Part shown: positions 22,012-33,432 of the stretch, piece after piece
How the letters are laid out: the number at the start of each line of letters is the position of its first letter
How positions within the stretch are numbered: position 1 is the first letter of the stretch
Source: Pleurostoma richardsiae
Taxonomy: Eukaryota > Ascomycota > Sordariomycetes > Calosphaeriales > Pleurostomataceae
DNA length: 64,000 bases
Assembly (NCBI GenBank): GCA_030052745.1
Contig: JANBVO010000002.1
Location: 682,001 to 746,000 of the forward strand
Reading direction: 5' to 3'
Translations under genes and position numbers: made by a program
Notes under the pieces: model-generated
Told to the model about the DNA's origin: nothing
Seen by the model: the letters and a program-made list of their open reading frames with translations, nothing else
Database searches by the model: none

Positions 22012-23307
22012 TCATTCCCCGATGACATAACCCTGCTGCAACGCCCTTCTGAACAGCTCCGCGAACCCCTGCGTGCCCTGACAGCTACTCTCTTCCCTCT
22101 TCTCCATTGCCTTGGGCAGCCACTGCTGAATTTTCTCTATTCGCGTTTGATTCTGCCGCATATTTCGTCAGCATACTCGCAACTGAACAAACAAAAGCTA
22201 CGAAAAGGGGAGTCCTACCGACGGGTGAGTGCTGATCCACTCGGGCGGCTGCAGCTCCTGCTGCCTGTCCATCCTCTTCCAGAAGTCGACCGCCTCGCGC
22301 GGGTCGTAGCACGCCTCCGCCATCATCATCAGGCCGATGTAGTCCGCCTCGCTCTCCTGCAGCCGGCTCATGGGCCGCGAGAACATCAGGTCCAGCAGGC
22401 TGCCGCCGAAGAACTGGGTCAGCAGCAGGCCGCCGGGGATGGCCGCCGACAGCAGCAGCAGGCTGCCCAGCAGGATGTTGACGCCGATGGCGCCGCTCAT
22501 GCGCTCGGCGATGTGCTCGGCGAGGTTGTGCGCGATCTCGTGGCCCAGCACCGCCGCCAGCCCGCTGTCGTTGCGCGCCAGCGGCAGGATCCCGCTGAAG
22601 ACGAAGACCTTGCCGCCGGGCAGCACGAACGCGTTGGCCGTCGCCGGGTCGTCGATGACGCGCACCTCCCACGCCGCGTCGGCCATGCCGCTCACCGGGA
22701 TCAGCTTGCGCATCACCCGCCGCACCATGAGCGTGCGGGGATCCCAATCCGGCAGCAGCCGCCCGCCCTGCCGCTCCAGGTCGTAGAGCACGCGCTTGTA
22801 CTGCATCTCCGACACCTCCTCGATCGACTCCTCCGAGAAGCAGTTGAAGCGCCGCCGCCCGCTGACCGGCACCACCTCCACGTTGGCGAAGTAGAAGGCC
22901 ACCGCGCCCAGGAAGGACAGCGCGATGATGGTGTGGGTGCGCGGGCTGCGGGCCACGCGCTTCATCTGGTCGGCCGTGACGAGGGGCCGCACGTCGCGCC
23001 GCGGAGGAGGCGGCCAGGCGGCACGGCGGGGAGGGGTGTGCGAGAAGGGTCGCTTCCATCGGGGAGAGATGATGACGACGGGCGGGCTGGCGCGAAAGGC
23101 GGACGGAGGTGTGGCAGCTGGCCGTTTAGGCCTACGACAATACGGCAGCTCGGCGGAAAAGGAAGCCATGCCTCGGACGCCTATGGCCCGCGCGGCGGCG
23201 GGACGCACGGAGAGGAGCCGTCGCGGAAGCATCGTGGACGCCGGGGGTTTGTGCCGCGAGGTCGGTCGGAGCGGAGCTAAGAAGAGTGTTCGCGCCGCAA
23301 GTGTCAC
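22012..23307 (-). CDS. OMA1: Mitochondrial inner-membrane metallopeptidase OMA1 (M48), two exons
   Basis: Exon 1 (23307-22219) and exon 2 (22152-22012) join in phase 0 (EWISTHPS then NQTRIEKI) to give 409 residues. The first 100 residues are rich in Arg, Ala and Ser with hardly any acids, as expected of a mitochondrial presequence. One hydrophobic segment follows (TIIALSFLGAVAFYF, about 125-140). The zinc site is intact: HEIAH in VLGHEIAHNLAEH and the third ligand in LQESEADYIGL. A second membrane stretch (NILLGSLLLLSAAIPGG) lies between them. Family role: stress-activated cleavage of inner-membrane proteins, in yeast linked to respiratory supercomplex stability. The N-terminus is longer than in yeast, so a downstream ATG (for example 23232) is possible. 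It flanks the cell-death block on the far side from ICE2. Confidence 0.9.
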
Positions 23308-24041
23308 GAGGTAGAGATCGCAACTGTGAGATTAACGCCAGTGTCCAGCTTCATGACCTTCCAGCGAGGAAATGAATGCTTGTCGGTCGAGCGGGAGCTG
23401 CTCCGCGCGGTTGTTGAACCGACGGCGCAGGCTGGATGAGAAAGGTGAAGCTTCAACTCGGGCTGGAGCTGGAGTGGGGCTTTGTCATCGCCCACCCGGC
23501 CGGAATGGAGTTGGCGGGGCCGGGTAATTAGTGGAGGGGACCGACCAACAACCGCCTGCGGTTCCATCAAAGAAGATGCGGGCAACCAACGCTGGAATGT
23601 GTCACGCACCACGTCAAGCAGCCGCATCTTACTTTGACGTCTCTCTTCAGAATTACAAGGGATTTTTGCTGTACGCATCACTTACACATGACCTGGGACT
23701 GAAACTGGTTACAAATGACTCTGTTGCCCATCCAAAAGCACCAAGCCAGGTGCTGCCCCTACACCAGACCGATACGTCTTAAACAACCCCTGAGGTCAGG
23801 GGGACCATAGAAGTGAATTAACCACCCGCAGCTGGATATCTACGGGATATTCTTAGAATGATAATACCAATCGTTTTGACTAAGATAGTCCACAAGGGAA
23901 CAAAATCCAATGTCGCTGAGCTGTCGTCTCATCAGATGATAAATCCACAGATTAGGATGCACCCCCGGAACATATAAGATGAAGAAAGTCCCCATCTAGC
24001 GAAACACCACCATGTCCATTCCAGATTCCATGTCCACCACT
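23308..24041. other. Intergenic region upstream of OMA1
   Basis: Holds the OMA1 promoter and the 3' flank of the GH16 gene. No gene recognised. Confidence 0.4.
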
Positions 24042-25274
24042 TTACAGAGCCAACACAAACAGCGCACCGACAGCAGCCAGCGCCAAGCTCGCGCCGGTCC
24101 GCACCGACGCTCCGCTGACGACCACGCAGCTGTCGCCGCTGCAGGTCGCCGACGAGGGCGACACGGGCACCGCGCCGGTGCCCTTGGCCGGCGAGGACGA
24201 GGACGTCGCCGTGCCGTTGTAGCCGCCCGCCGGGTAGCTGGGGAGGCTGGCGCTGGCGCTGGCCACGGGCACCACCGTTGCGGTGTAATAGACGATCTCG
24301 ACGGCGGGCACGCTGAGGGAGGATGCTGCCGGGCTGGCGCCGGAGGAAGACGACTCCTTGGCGACGCGCAGGGTGGTGGTGCCGCTGACGGTCTTAGTCT
24401 TGGTCAGGAAGGACACGGAGGCCGACGACGAGGCGGGGGCCGCGGGCGCAGTGGTCTCCTCGCTGCTGCCGCCGGCGGGGCACACGGTGGTCGTGGTCAG
24501 CACCTCGGAGGTGACCTTGCCGACGGGGCAGTTGGTGACGGTGGGCGCGCACGAGGTGATGGTGTACGTGGTGGTAATGATCACGGTCGAGGTCACGTAG
24601 CCGCCGGCGGGGAGAGACGCCGAGGTCGCGGTCGAGGTCGAGGTCGGCTTCGGAGACTCGGTCTCGGTGACGGGGCAGACGGTGGTGTAGACGGCGATGA
24701 CCTCCGTCGTCACCTTACCGATGCGCGCGGGGCAGTCGGTCACGGTCGCCGCGCACGAGGTAATGGTGTAGGTCGTAGTCGCGAAGACGGTGCTGGTGGT
24801 CAGGAGCGGCGCGGAGGACGTGGTGGCCACAGAGCTGGTATTCAGGTAGACCCTCGACGAGGAGGACGAAGATGACAAGATTGCCGAGGAGGTGGTGGAG
24901 GCCACAGAGGCGCTGCTGCTGCTGCTGCTGCTGCTGCTCGAGCTGGAGCTGGTCTCGACAGATGAAGTTGAGGAAGTCGCGCTCACACTGGAGGAAGTGC
25001 CAGCCGAGCTGGAGCTGGAGCTGGAGCTGGAGCTCGAAGTGGCGGAGCTGCTCACGGTTGAGGAAGAAGAGCTGGTGGTCGATGAAGAGGAAGTAACAGC
25101 CGAGCTGGAGGAGGATGAGCTCGAGCTGGAAGTCGCAACAGAAGAGGTTGAGCTGGAGGTCGACGAAGTCACGGCTGAGCTGGAGCTGGAGCTGGAGCTA
25201 GAGCTGGAGCTAGTCGACGAAGAGCTGGATGTCGAGGAGCTAGATGTCGAGGAGATTGTCGACGAGGTGCTGGA

Positions 25275-25312
<38 letters not shown>

Positions 25313-26728
25313 TAGTGCTAGAAGCGATAGACGAAGTCGAGCTGGTGATCACAGAGGAAGACGAGCTAGTGGTCGAAGAGCTCGAGGTCGTTGTCGAGGA
25401 GGTGCTGGAGGAGGTGGAAGAGCTCGTCGTCGAGGTGCTGGACACGGTCGACGAAGTCGACGAAGGCTACGTCGGGTCAGCGTCCTGTACCACCAACTCA
25501 CACCGGCAGAGCCGCGCTGCTAGCTTACCTTGACGTCCTGCTTGGTGTAGACGAGGATGCTCTGGACCTTGAAGAACTGCTCCGAGAACGCATTCGGGGT
25601 CGCGGCGACGTAGTCGTTGCAGGTCTTGCCGGAGCCGGCGACGGCAGCGCACTGGGCGCCCCAGATGCTCGGGTCGCCGGCGGTGTTGCCGCAGAAGTCG
25701 ATGCCGAGGACGAACTTCTGGCGGGCGAAGGCCTTGGCGATGTTGCAGTTGTCCTTGGAGAGGTACAGCTGGGGAGAAGACCAGGTGGTCGGGTCAGGGG
25801 TCCCGGCGGTGACGTCCTTGGGAACGCTGGCCCAGGGGAAGGCCCAGATCTTGATGAAGTCGGTGGTCCACTCCATGGCATCTGCTTCCTGTCAGCTCTA
25901 CCGCACTGGGAATCCCACGACGCAGGACCACTCACAGACACCGCCAGCGTCATTTCCCCAAAGAGACGAGCTGTCCTTCACAGTGCAACCTTGTCCGGGG
26001 TACTGGGTTGGAGGGTTGTAGATGGTGTTGTCGCAATTAGCGGTGTCAACGTGGCCGACAGTCCCAGTCTGCGTCAGCGTGCAACTACCGACGATGGAAG
26101 CGTTGGAGTGCAGGGCCATCTCGTTGTGGTCCTGCAGGTTCCAACCCTCATAGAGATCGATCTCGCCAACGGTCAACCACGGCTCGCCGTACATCCAGCT
26201 GGTCATAGGTCAGCCTTCCCCGGAGTTTACTTCTGCTCCCTTATGGGAAATTACTCACAAAGCGGGCCACGCTCCGCAAGCAGCTCCAGGCAGGTGGGTG
26301 AAAGAGCTGATGAAGAGACCACCATCATAGGTCGTCTTGCTCTCCAGGCGGACGCTGTTACGGCCCCCATCGGAGGTCGTAAGCGTGGAACTGTGATCCA
26401 CACCAATGTACATCTCGCTGCCCTGGGTAGAAACGAGACCCAAGTTCGTAGCATCCTGCTGGCTCCTGTACTTGACGAAGCCATTGTTGGCGTCGGCATC
26501 CTACGCATCGTTAACATACTCTCCCGGCAGCCGTGAAGCACCTGAACCTGCTCGAGACCAGTCCGAGTGGTTGGAAGGATCGGGATCACGTACGGTAACG
26601 AAGTTGAACTTGCTGAAGAAGTTGGTAGAGTCGTATGTGTCAGAGACCTGGTACGTCTGCGCAACAGCTTGCGCGCTAACGGCGTAGGAGAGGGCGGCAG
26701 CGCCCAGCTTAAGGAGTGAAGGGGCCAT
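24042..26728 (-). CDS. GPI-anchored GH16 beta-glucanase/transglycosylase-like enzyme with long Ser-rich stalk, five exons
   Basis: Minus-strand exons 26728-26594, 26500-26259, 26198-25936, 25881-25529 and 25466-24042 sum to 805 residues. Residues 1-24 are a signal peptide. The catalytic part (about 30-330) has the GH16 site VGEIDLYEGWN (ExDxxE) and the conserved GGVYAMEWTTDFIKIWAFPW block, which is created by the exon 3/4 junction. Circular-permutation repeats are absent. Exon 5 encodes about 200 residues that are nearly all Ser/Thr. Two copies of a TTTYTITSCxxTVTxCP ... TTVCP module follow, then a Ser/Ala linker. The C-terminal hydrophobic tail (GASLALAAVGALFVLAL) follows a small-residue site, which fits GPI attachment. 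Expected location: outer plasma membrane or cell wall, acting on beta-1,3(4)-glucans. An in-frame TAG at 26503-26501 lies inside intron 1. Confidence 0.9.
24910..25240 (-). repeat. GAGCTG/CAGCTC hexamer-rich repeat encoding the Ser stalk
   Basis: On the plus strand, blocks of GAGCTG and GCTGCT repeat many times (for example 24914-24940, 25008-25036, 25180-25212). They are read on the minus strand as Ser codons of the GH16 stalk. Such coding simple repeats are prone to changes in length. Confidence 0.75.
25276..25311. repeat. (GAC)12 trinucleotide microsatellite inside GH16 exon 5
   Basis: Twelve perfect GAC units on the plus strand are read as a run of TCG serine codons on the minus strand. 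It is in frame, so gain or loss of units would lengthen or shorten the stalk without a frameshift. Confidence 0.9.
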
Positions 26729-29700
26729 AACTACGGCGCTTTTACACGAGAACGAACGAATGTGGTTAAAGATAACGAGTGACTAGACGTGCGATACGTC
26801 AAGGGACGAGCAACAGATGCTCAGGTCTTGCTGGACAGCGCAGTGAAGCGGTCGTGTCGATAGAGGAGCAGCGAGAGAGAGAAGAGGAAAAAGACCTCAC
26901 CTACCTTCCCCGGAGGCGGCTACAACCTGTTTTTAGGTGTTGCCGGCGTCCGCCCATGCGGCACAGTCACGATGGGGACCCCATGCTGCCTGAATCTTCG
27001 AGAGTGGCTACTGCTCCTAAGCTGGCCATTGGGTTGTGCCGCATGGATGTGGAGCTCGATGAGCTGATGGTGGGCGTGAGGCCTTACCCGGAAGGAGAAG
27101 ATCAATTTCCCTTTAGGCAGAGAGCTTGGCCAGACCTTGTGTGCCTGCATGGATCTTGGCGTGGATGCAGTGTGTGTTATTTTTGCGCAGCATCAGGGGA
27201 TCCCCTGAGATTGAACAGCAAGGATGGACGGCTCCTCATTGGCCTGACGCGAGCCAAGCTTTGGAGAGTCGACCAGGCGGCCCGGAGAGAAGCTCTGGGA
27301 AGAGGTGGAAGCGTGTGCGGCCGTGCCGGGAACCAGGGTTGACAGACATGGCGCCTGCGGTCTAAGCGGTTGTCAGACCGTCACTCTCGCGAAGAACCTC
27401 ATGCGGTAAGGCGCCCCGAAGCACCACGAGAGCTGATTGGCAACCCAAATCTGCGTGCTGAGATCCAAGCAGACCGCTCAGGGGGAATATGAGTGGCGTC
27501 CAATGGGCAGGCCGCTGTACCTTGCAGCTGCAGAACGTCTAGGCCCGACAGAAAATAGCCTGCCATGTACGCCGAGAGAGCCTCCACTTGGAGACCTGGA
27601 CCAGCTTCATTAATTAAAGCTGTTCAGCCAAAAGTGGACGCCGTGGCGCAGTCCAGAGGCGTTTGGCGTGCAGTTGGGCCTCTTGAGCCGGTCAAAAGAA
27701 GCAGCCTCAACGCCGAGTAGGTGCAATGTCAGCCTTACGCACGACGTGCCGTGGCGGCAGGATAGACGGATGAGCCTGGCGAGGATAGAAGAGACAAATC
27801 GACACGCATTGGCGCTCCTCAATTTGGAGGGGGAGGAGATGGAGACGCAGAAAATCCTCCACTCGCAAAAAGGACCACGAGAATAAGCAAAGCGACCCAC
27901 ATGTTCCGGCTCGCTCCCCGGATCGTCGCCCACAGAAGCATCCTTGGAGATTGGCAAGATCACTTCCCCATCGAGCCGGAGAGCGTCCAGATCCAGCGAT
28001 TCGGGAGGAACTAATAACCTTGTGTCGAACCCAAAAGAGACGTCAAGCAGACGCGCAACTCCGCAGCGGCTCAGACACCGCAACATCGAACGAAGATGGA
28101 TTTCTTCTGTGCCGTTGCCAGTTGCTATCATAATCCACGTATTACAAGCGGAAAATAGGAGGTATGACAGAAAAGGATCGACCAAATGGAATAGTGAACA
28201 GCGAGACCCAAAGCAGATCAATTGGCGCCGCCTCAGACAGCGGCACTCGATGGCATCTGTCCAATCACATGACGGCCGTTTCTGCACTATTGAAAAGCCG
28301 GCCCATCGTCCACGGCCACGCCGTCAAACGGCGGCCCAGTACCTTCAGAAATCAAGATGAGCGGCTGGATGCGACGCGTCCAGTCCCTTGCCCACGGCTT
28401 TTATAATGCGGAATCTTGATTCTCGAGGAAAATAGACGGCAAAAAGACCACTCCGGTCTTCACGGCTCAGCCCATCCTGGCTCCTGCGCCCCCGGCTTTT
28501 CGGCCCCAGGCTGCCTGGCTCCTTTGCATGGCAGCCCCGGGTATATGTTTGCGGCTGAATCCCTCATCCCCCTCATGCATCATGAAGACAAGTACGGTGT
28601 ACGGTAGGGAGTAGTGTCAACCTGTTGGAATATCTTACCTCCAAATTAAGGTTATCTGGGAGCATCCAAACCTCAAGGCGTGGGTTTTGTCCGTGGATGA
28701 TAGAGGCCGGCGATCGCCCGGGAGATTGACGATCCCTCGATAGTCCGCCGTCCACGTAATGCCAATCCTCATCTCGCCGGGCGACGATGACGTGTCACCC
28801 TGAAGATGCTAGGAGAAATGCCATAAACCAAGATCGATTTTCTGTTCAGCTCTCTGCTAGAAACCGATTATCGCGCGCTATCGAAGGAGGTCTCAGTCCA
28901 TGTCGGGGGCACATGGAATATTTACAACTTCGTCTGGCCAGTGTCTCGGCCGACACTGTGGGCCAGTCGCTCACCCAGGCGTGTGGATACAGCGGACCAC
29001 ATGTCTCGCCAAAAGCAGCGTTTGTCTCTATTAGCTCGCGGGCGCTGTGTAATTGTTCTACGGGGCACAGAAGCCAGACACCTCCTAGATAGTCTCGAGC
29101 TGGAAGACTACTCTGAAAGCCTTTAGAAGAGCAGACAGGACACTCAAGTCAGCTCGTGCTTCTGTTTCAGTCTCTGTGATCGTCAATTTCCTTACAGACA
29201 AGGCTATCTGACCAAAATATGAGGACAATTATGGACCAGCTATTATACTCTCCCACTGACGGGACAATACTGCTACAAGGCGGCGATGGCCTAGCAGTTT
29301 GGTATACCTGATGACACGCACGTCTTGAATCCAGCTGTCGCCTCTGCCGGCGAGAACTGTTCCGGGAATACTACGAAGGTCCGTGTCACCCCTTAAGGAC
29401 CTTCGACGGGTCATCTTGATACTTCAACATTAGTAGCTAGCATAGCATTCCTATCGTTCCCGAATAGGAAGGATGTCACACCGGCGCCCTGAACGCAAGC
29501 TGGTATCTCAGAGGCAAAGCTTCTTGAGATGTCTGTTCAAGATCACTGTAGCCTTATGCCATGAAGCGTCGTACCAGACATGACATGGTAGATAATGCTA
29601 CCTGCAGCAGGAGACACAGGCATCGGTGTCTCTCTGGAGTTTCTAGACTATGCTCCGTAGCACCATTTTGAGTTCCCTTTCGTAGCGCCCGAGATTCCCG

Positions 29701-30314
29701 ACACTGCCTGAGGGCTCCGATTGGAAGGGTGTGTGGCGTTCTTGCGAACAGAGACATATCATTGCGACCATCCTTGAGCCAAAATCCTCGAATCACATCT
29801 GAGCTGTATCTTATTCAGACGTGCTAATGGAGGCAGGAATATCCACGATGCTTGTAATCGTCGACGGTTGCATGTTTACGCTTGGAACTACAAGCTTGGG
29901 CCGAGGACGGCCAAAGATCGGCGACGTGGCTAGCGAGAGACAGTCAACAGCAAGCAGATTGAAGAAGACATTGATGTTTTTTAATAAATATTGCCAGGCC
30001 AGTGGCAATGCAGAGAAGGTGGTATTCGCAGGTCTAATGCTACAGCAGAGAAAGCCGGCTACCATGAAGCCCCTGTTAATCCAGCATAAATCTAGCATCA
30101 TGTCTCCATGGACAGATGTAGCAAAACTCCACGGGTGACCCTCAAAAAAAGAAACAGCGGAAATGGAGACCGAAGACAAAACCCGATTTGTGCACGACGA
30201 GCAGCCCGTGGCATAGTCGGCAAGATATGCATGTCATGAAGTGGGTGAAGCCAGCATGTGACGCTGACTCCTCTGCAACTCCGCACCAGTTGGATAATAG
30301 CTCCAGGCGGATTC
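26729..30314. other. 3.6 kb intergenic region
   Basis: Open frames of up to about 220 codons exist (for example 27610-28287 on the minus strand), but they have no recognisable motif and are crossed by others on both strands. The first few hundred bases should be the GH16 promoter. No transposon ends, tRNA or strong AT bias was seen. Confidence 0.4.
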
Positions 30315-31733
30315 TCAGGGAGCCAGGTCCTCCCACTGCTCTCGCATCGACACCGGAGAGATCTCGCTGCGGGTGCCTTGTCCTGGGACGCGGAACCCAG
30401 TGAAGTGGTAGAACGGGGAGCTCGAGCCCGGTCGCCCGTACCGGAAGCATCCGCTGATCTCTCCGTCTCCGAGGAAGCAGAGGTGGTTACCGGGACCGCA
30501 TCTGAGCCTGGTGTCCTGGTTGTAGTAGTCACGATATAAGTACTCATTACGGACGTGCCCTCTCCAGACTGTTCCAAGATCGTTTCCAACATCTTCATTC
30601 CATGGTCGCGGTACTTGCAGAATGCCTGTCAGACAGCCAAGGTCGAACGAGCCCCAGAGATCATCACCGTCAAGGGTAAGAATAAGTCCGAAGTCAGAGC
30701 CAAAGTTCGGGAAGTCGTTCTCGAGATCAGGGCACATTATCTTATATCGCCCATTCAGCAAACCGAGCCGTCTCTGCGGGGATGTGGTCGGCGGGGACGC
30801 GGCATCACCCGAATCACCGTCTTCATCGTAGTCGCCTCGGCCAGGGTAATCACCATCGTCAACCTCAGAGTAAGGGGGTGGAGGGTCATCATAGGCAGCG
30901 GCTGAGCCGCTGGATGGCTGCACTCTTCCTCGAGCCGCGCCTCCTCCACGTCTGGCCGTTTGCTTTGTACGGGGCGGCTTGGCGGCCGCTGGCTTGGCCA
31001 GGCCGGCGGCTGTCACCTTTGACGCCGTTGCCTTCGCGGTCAGTCTCTTGAGCGTTGTCTTGGTAGAATCGGGACCCTCCGTCTTCGGCTTTGCCTTACT
31101 CGAGTCAGGTCCCTTTGCAACGGCCTTGCCCGTCTTCGGTGCCGTCTTACTCGCAGCAGGCTCCTTTGTGGCGGCCTTGGTCGTCTTCGGCGTTGTCTTA
31201 CTTGTCGCAGGCTCTTTAGCAGTAGCCTTGCTTGTCTTTGCCTTCTTCGCAGGCGGCTGGGCAGTCTGGATCTGGACAACCCCTTGGCTATCGACCGAAA
31301 GCGAGAGGTTGAGGTTGATGTTGGTGCCAGCAGTGACGACGACTTCGCTAGCCTTTCTCTTGGTGCCCTTCGCAGCGCCCGAGGTCTCCTTGAGAGCCTT
31401 CTTGGCCTCTCTCTCTCGCTTCTTCCATTCCTTCTTCAAGTCTCCTTCGACCTTCTGGATCTGAGTAGGTACAACGAGAGTTCCCTTTATGGAAGCCTCG
31501 AACAATCGCATCTTGGCGGTACCTTTAACCTTAGATGGAGGAAGCCCATAGTGAATCAGCTGAGCTTCGTACCAGTGAGCCGGTGGGTCTTTGGCCTCGC
31601 TGGAGCCTTCGAAGTGAGCTTTAAGCTCGGGGATTGTAGCACGGCGATGACGGTTGTGACCGCTGGCTTCGACGTAGAGGGCATCTCCGACATAGGAGAA
31701 GCCATCCTTGGAGACGGGCGGAACGAGTGACAT
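30315..31733 (-). CDS. Conserved fungal hypothetical protein, Lys/Ala/Thr-rich, probably nuclear
   Basis: A single exon of 472 residues. The ATG at 31733 is chosen because the residues before it are dissimilar, basic leader-like sequence. The N-terminal 100 residues form a compact domain with HWYEAQLIHYGLPPSK and GTAKMRLFEA, a block seen in many unnamed fungal proteins and reminiscent of a SAP-like helix pair. Next come KRKASE (a possible nuclear localisation signal) and a region of KAATKEPAASKT-type repeats. A later RTKQTARRGG segment resembles the histone H3 N-terminal tail; this is likely to be coincidence in low-complexity sequence. The C-terminus (from about residue 345) is a second ordered domain with GRYKIMCPDLENDF and LTLDGDDLWGSFDLG. 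Function unknown. It is divergent from PAB2. Confidence 0.7.
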   Translation of the reverse strand: MSLVPPVSKDGFSYVGDALYVEASGHNRHRRATIPELKAHFEGSSEAKDPPAHWYEAQLIHYGLPPSKVKGTAKMRLFEASIKGTLVVPTQIQKVEGDLKKEWKKREREAKKALKETSGAAKGTKRKASEVVVTAGTNINLNLSLSVDSQGVVQIQTAQPPAKKAKTSKATAKEPATSKTTPKTTKAATKEPAASKTAPKTGKAVAKGPDSSKAKPKTEGPDSTKTTLKRLTAKATASKVTAAGLAKPAAAKPPRTKQTARRGGGAARGRVQPSSGSAAAYDDPPPPYSEVDDGDYPGRGDYDEDGDSGDAASPPTTSPQRRLGLLNGRYKIMCPDLENDFPNFGSDFGLILTLDGDDLWGSFDLGCLTGILQVPRPWNEDVGNDLGTVWRGHVRNEYLYRDYYNQDTRLRCGPGNHLCFLGDGEISGCFRYGRPGSSSPFYHFTGFRVPGQGTRSEISPVSMREQWEDLAP

Positions 31734-32716
31734 GCTCAGTGGGCAGTCCCGGTCTCGGCGTGCTTGCTCTCGGCAAGCTAAGCGAGCTCCGACAAAGAAA
31801 GAGAAGGAACGGAAGTTGCAAAGTTGTGGTGAGGCTCGCTCCTGCCTCACGAGCGGCTTGAAATAAGGTAGTGTGGTACCTTGATAGGTTGCGAGGCCTG
31901 GACGTTTAAACACCGGGACACCAAGGTACCTGCATAAGCTCCCACCATTTGGCGTTGGAGTTGGGGAGCCAAGGCCCACGAGAGCGAGCCCCCGCCAACA
32001 CGTGCCAGGATGTGAGCGCGGCGTCCGGTATTCTCTGACGTGTCCGGGTCAGGCGCGATCAGGTTTGGCAGGCGCTGGTACTTCAGCTCCAGGTCGCCTT
32101 ACCTGATGTGCTACCCTTTCTTTCCTGCCATGGGAACATCTCGAAGCGAGATCAAGGGGTACACAGTGCGATCCGCGTATTTGAGAATCGGGCGCACTGT
32201 GCGGCCCGTGCCCCGCACGGATCCGCACGTGACTCAGAGGTACGTCAATCTTATCGGCCGGCAGGGATCGCGGGGAGCTGGCACTGGGCGCCGTCGGCCT
32301 TTGGTGGCATTCCACAAGCGAGGCTTGACTTTTCCCTGGCAGCATCGTCACCGCGACGGAAGGAACATCTTACTTGTCTCGAGTAGCATTGTACCCACGC
32401 CTTCTTATACAGGTAAGTACCCGCTTGAAGCCTCAACAATGAGCGCAATCCCCCTCGTCCAGTGCGCAAGTCAGGCTGCCTTCCATTGTCCATTGTGGAA
32501 GGCTCCCGAGCCCTCCTTACTTACGTGCGCAAAGGGGGCAGGTTGGCCTTTCCCCCCGACCCTCTCGTCACAAAGGACCTGCTCCATCTCTCTTCATCTC
32601 TCATCCCCTCTTCTACCGCTGACTCCTCTCTTCTCCGTGACTCAGACTTTTCCTATAACTTCTGCGATTTCGAGCCGACCTATTGCATGAGAGCATAGTA
32701 ACGAGCATCGACTACC
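31734..32716. promoter_or_regulatory. Divergent intergenic region between the nuclear protein gene and PAB2
   Basis: About 980 bases with no supported gene. A pyrimidine-rich tract (about 32568-32655) directly precedes the PAB2 start, a common layout in constitutively expressed fungal genes. Confidence 0.4.
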
Positions 32717-33432
32717 ATGGCGGACAAGTCCGAGGACAAGCTTCGCGATAGCGTCGCGCGCGACGAAGACGGCAATGATGAGGTGCGCATATGTCGTCCG
32801 AGCTCAGGCTCCGGTGCCAGCAACAGCATACTGACTTGGGGACCCAGGAGGAGATCTCAGCCATGAAGCGCCGCGTCGCAGAGATGGAGGAAGAGGCAGC
32901 CAAACTCCGTGAGATGCAGGCCAGTCTGGAGCAGCAGAGCCATGATCTGGGTGAGAGCAAGGAGGATGTTGATAGCAGAAGCATTTTTGTGGGCAACGTT
33001 GATTATTCCGCTTCCCCTGAGGAGATCCAGGCGCACTTCCAGAGCTGCGGATCAATCAACCGCGTCACGATTCTGCTGGACAAGTTCACTGGCCAGCCGA
33101 AGGGGTAAGTGCACCCCGGAGGAAGAATTACTGTCAGCGGTGGATGATGGCTCTTTCATACTGACAGCTTATCCAGCTACGCCTACGTTGAGTTCACGGA
33201 GCCAAGTCTGGTCGCACAGGCCCTCGTTCTTAACGAGAGTGTCTTCAAGGGCCGCAACATTAAAGTTGTCCCGAAGCGCACTAACATTCCGGGTATGAGC
33301 AGAGGTAGAGGCCGCGGTGGCTTTAGAGGAGGCCGTGGATCTTTCGGTGGCCGGGGTGGCTTCCCCCCTAGAGGAGGATTCCGCGGCAACTTTAGAGGAG
33401 GCCGTGGCAGAGGAGGATATCAGCCCTACTGA
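32717..33432 (+). CDS. pab2: Nuclear poly(A)-binding protein Pab2/PABPN1-like, three exons
   Basis: Exons 32717-32782, 32848-33104 and 33177-33432 give 192 residues. The domain order matches PABPN1/Pab2: an acidic N-terminus, a coiled-coil segment ([19 protein letters not shown]), one RRM with RNP2 (IFVGNVD) and RNP1 restored across the intron (GYAYVEF), and an RGG-rich tail ending [10 protein letters not shown]. The family binds poly(A) in the nucleus, controls tail length and feeds transcripts to the exosome. The Gly-Arg tail is a typical arginine-methylation target. A second in-frame acceptor 9 bases upstream of exon 3 (AG at 33166-33167) could add Leu-Ser-Ser inside RNP1. Confidence 0.92.

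Noticed and set aside
22085-23280. Long overlapping frames on both strands across OMA1
   Set aside because: They are Arg/Ala/His-rich shadows of the GC-rich OMA1 exon; only the OMA1 frame carries HEIAH and family motifs.
24892-25533. Long plus-strand open frame rich in Glu, Leu, Val and poly-Asp opposite the GH16 stalk
   Set aside because: It is the antisense shadow of a Ser-coding simple repeat; its composition follows from GAGCTG and GAC repeats, and the minus-strand gene has coherent domains and splice sites.
26501-26503. In-frame TAG in the GH16 gene, which could suggest a broken gene
   Set aside because: It is the last codon of intron 1 (GTACGT donor at 26593). Splicing there joins KFNFVT to DADANNGFVKY, which fits the GH16 family.
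31733-31979. Upstream extension of the nuclear protein (another 82 residues)
   Set aside because: The extra residues look like translated leader, and the conserved part starts at the ATG at 31733.
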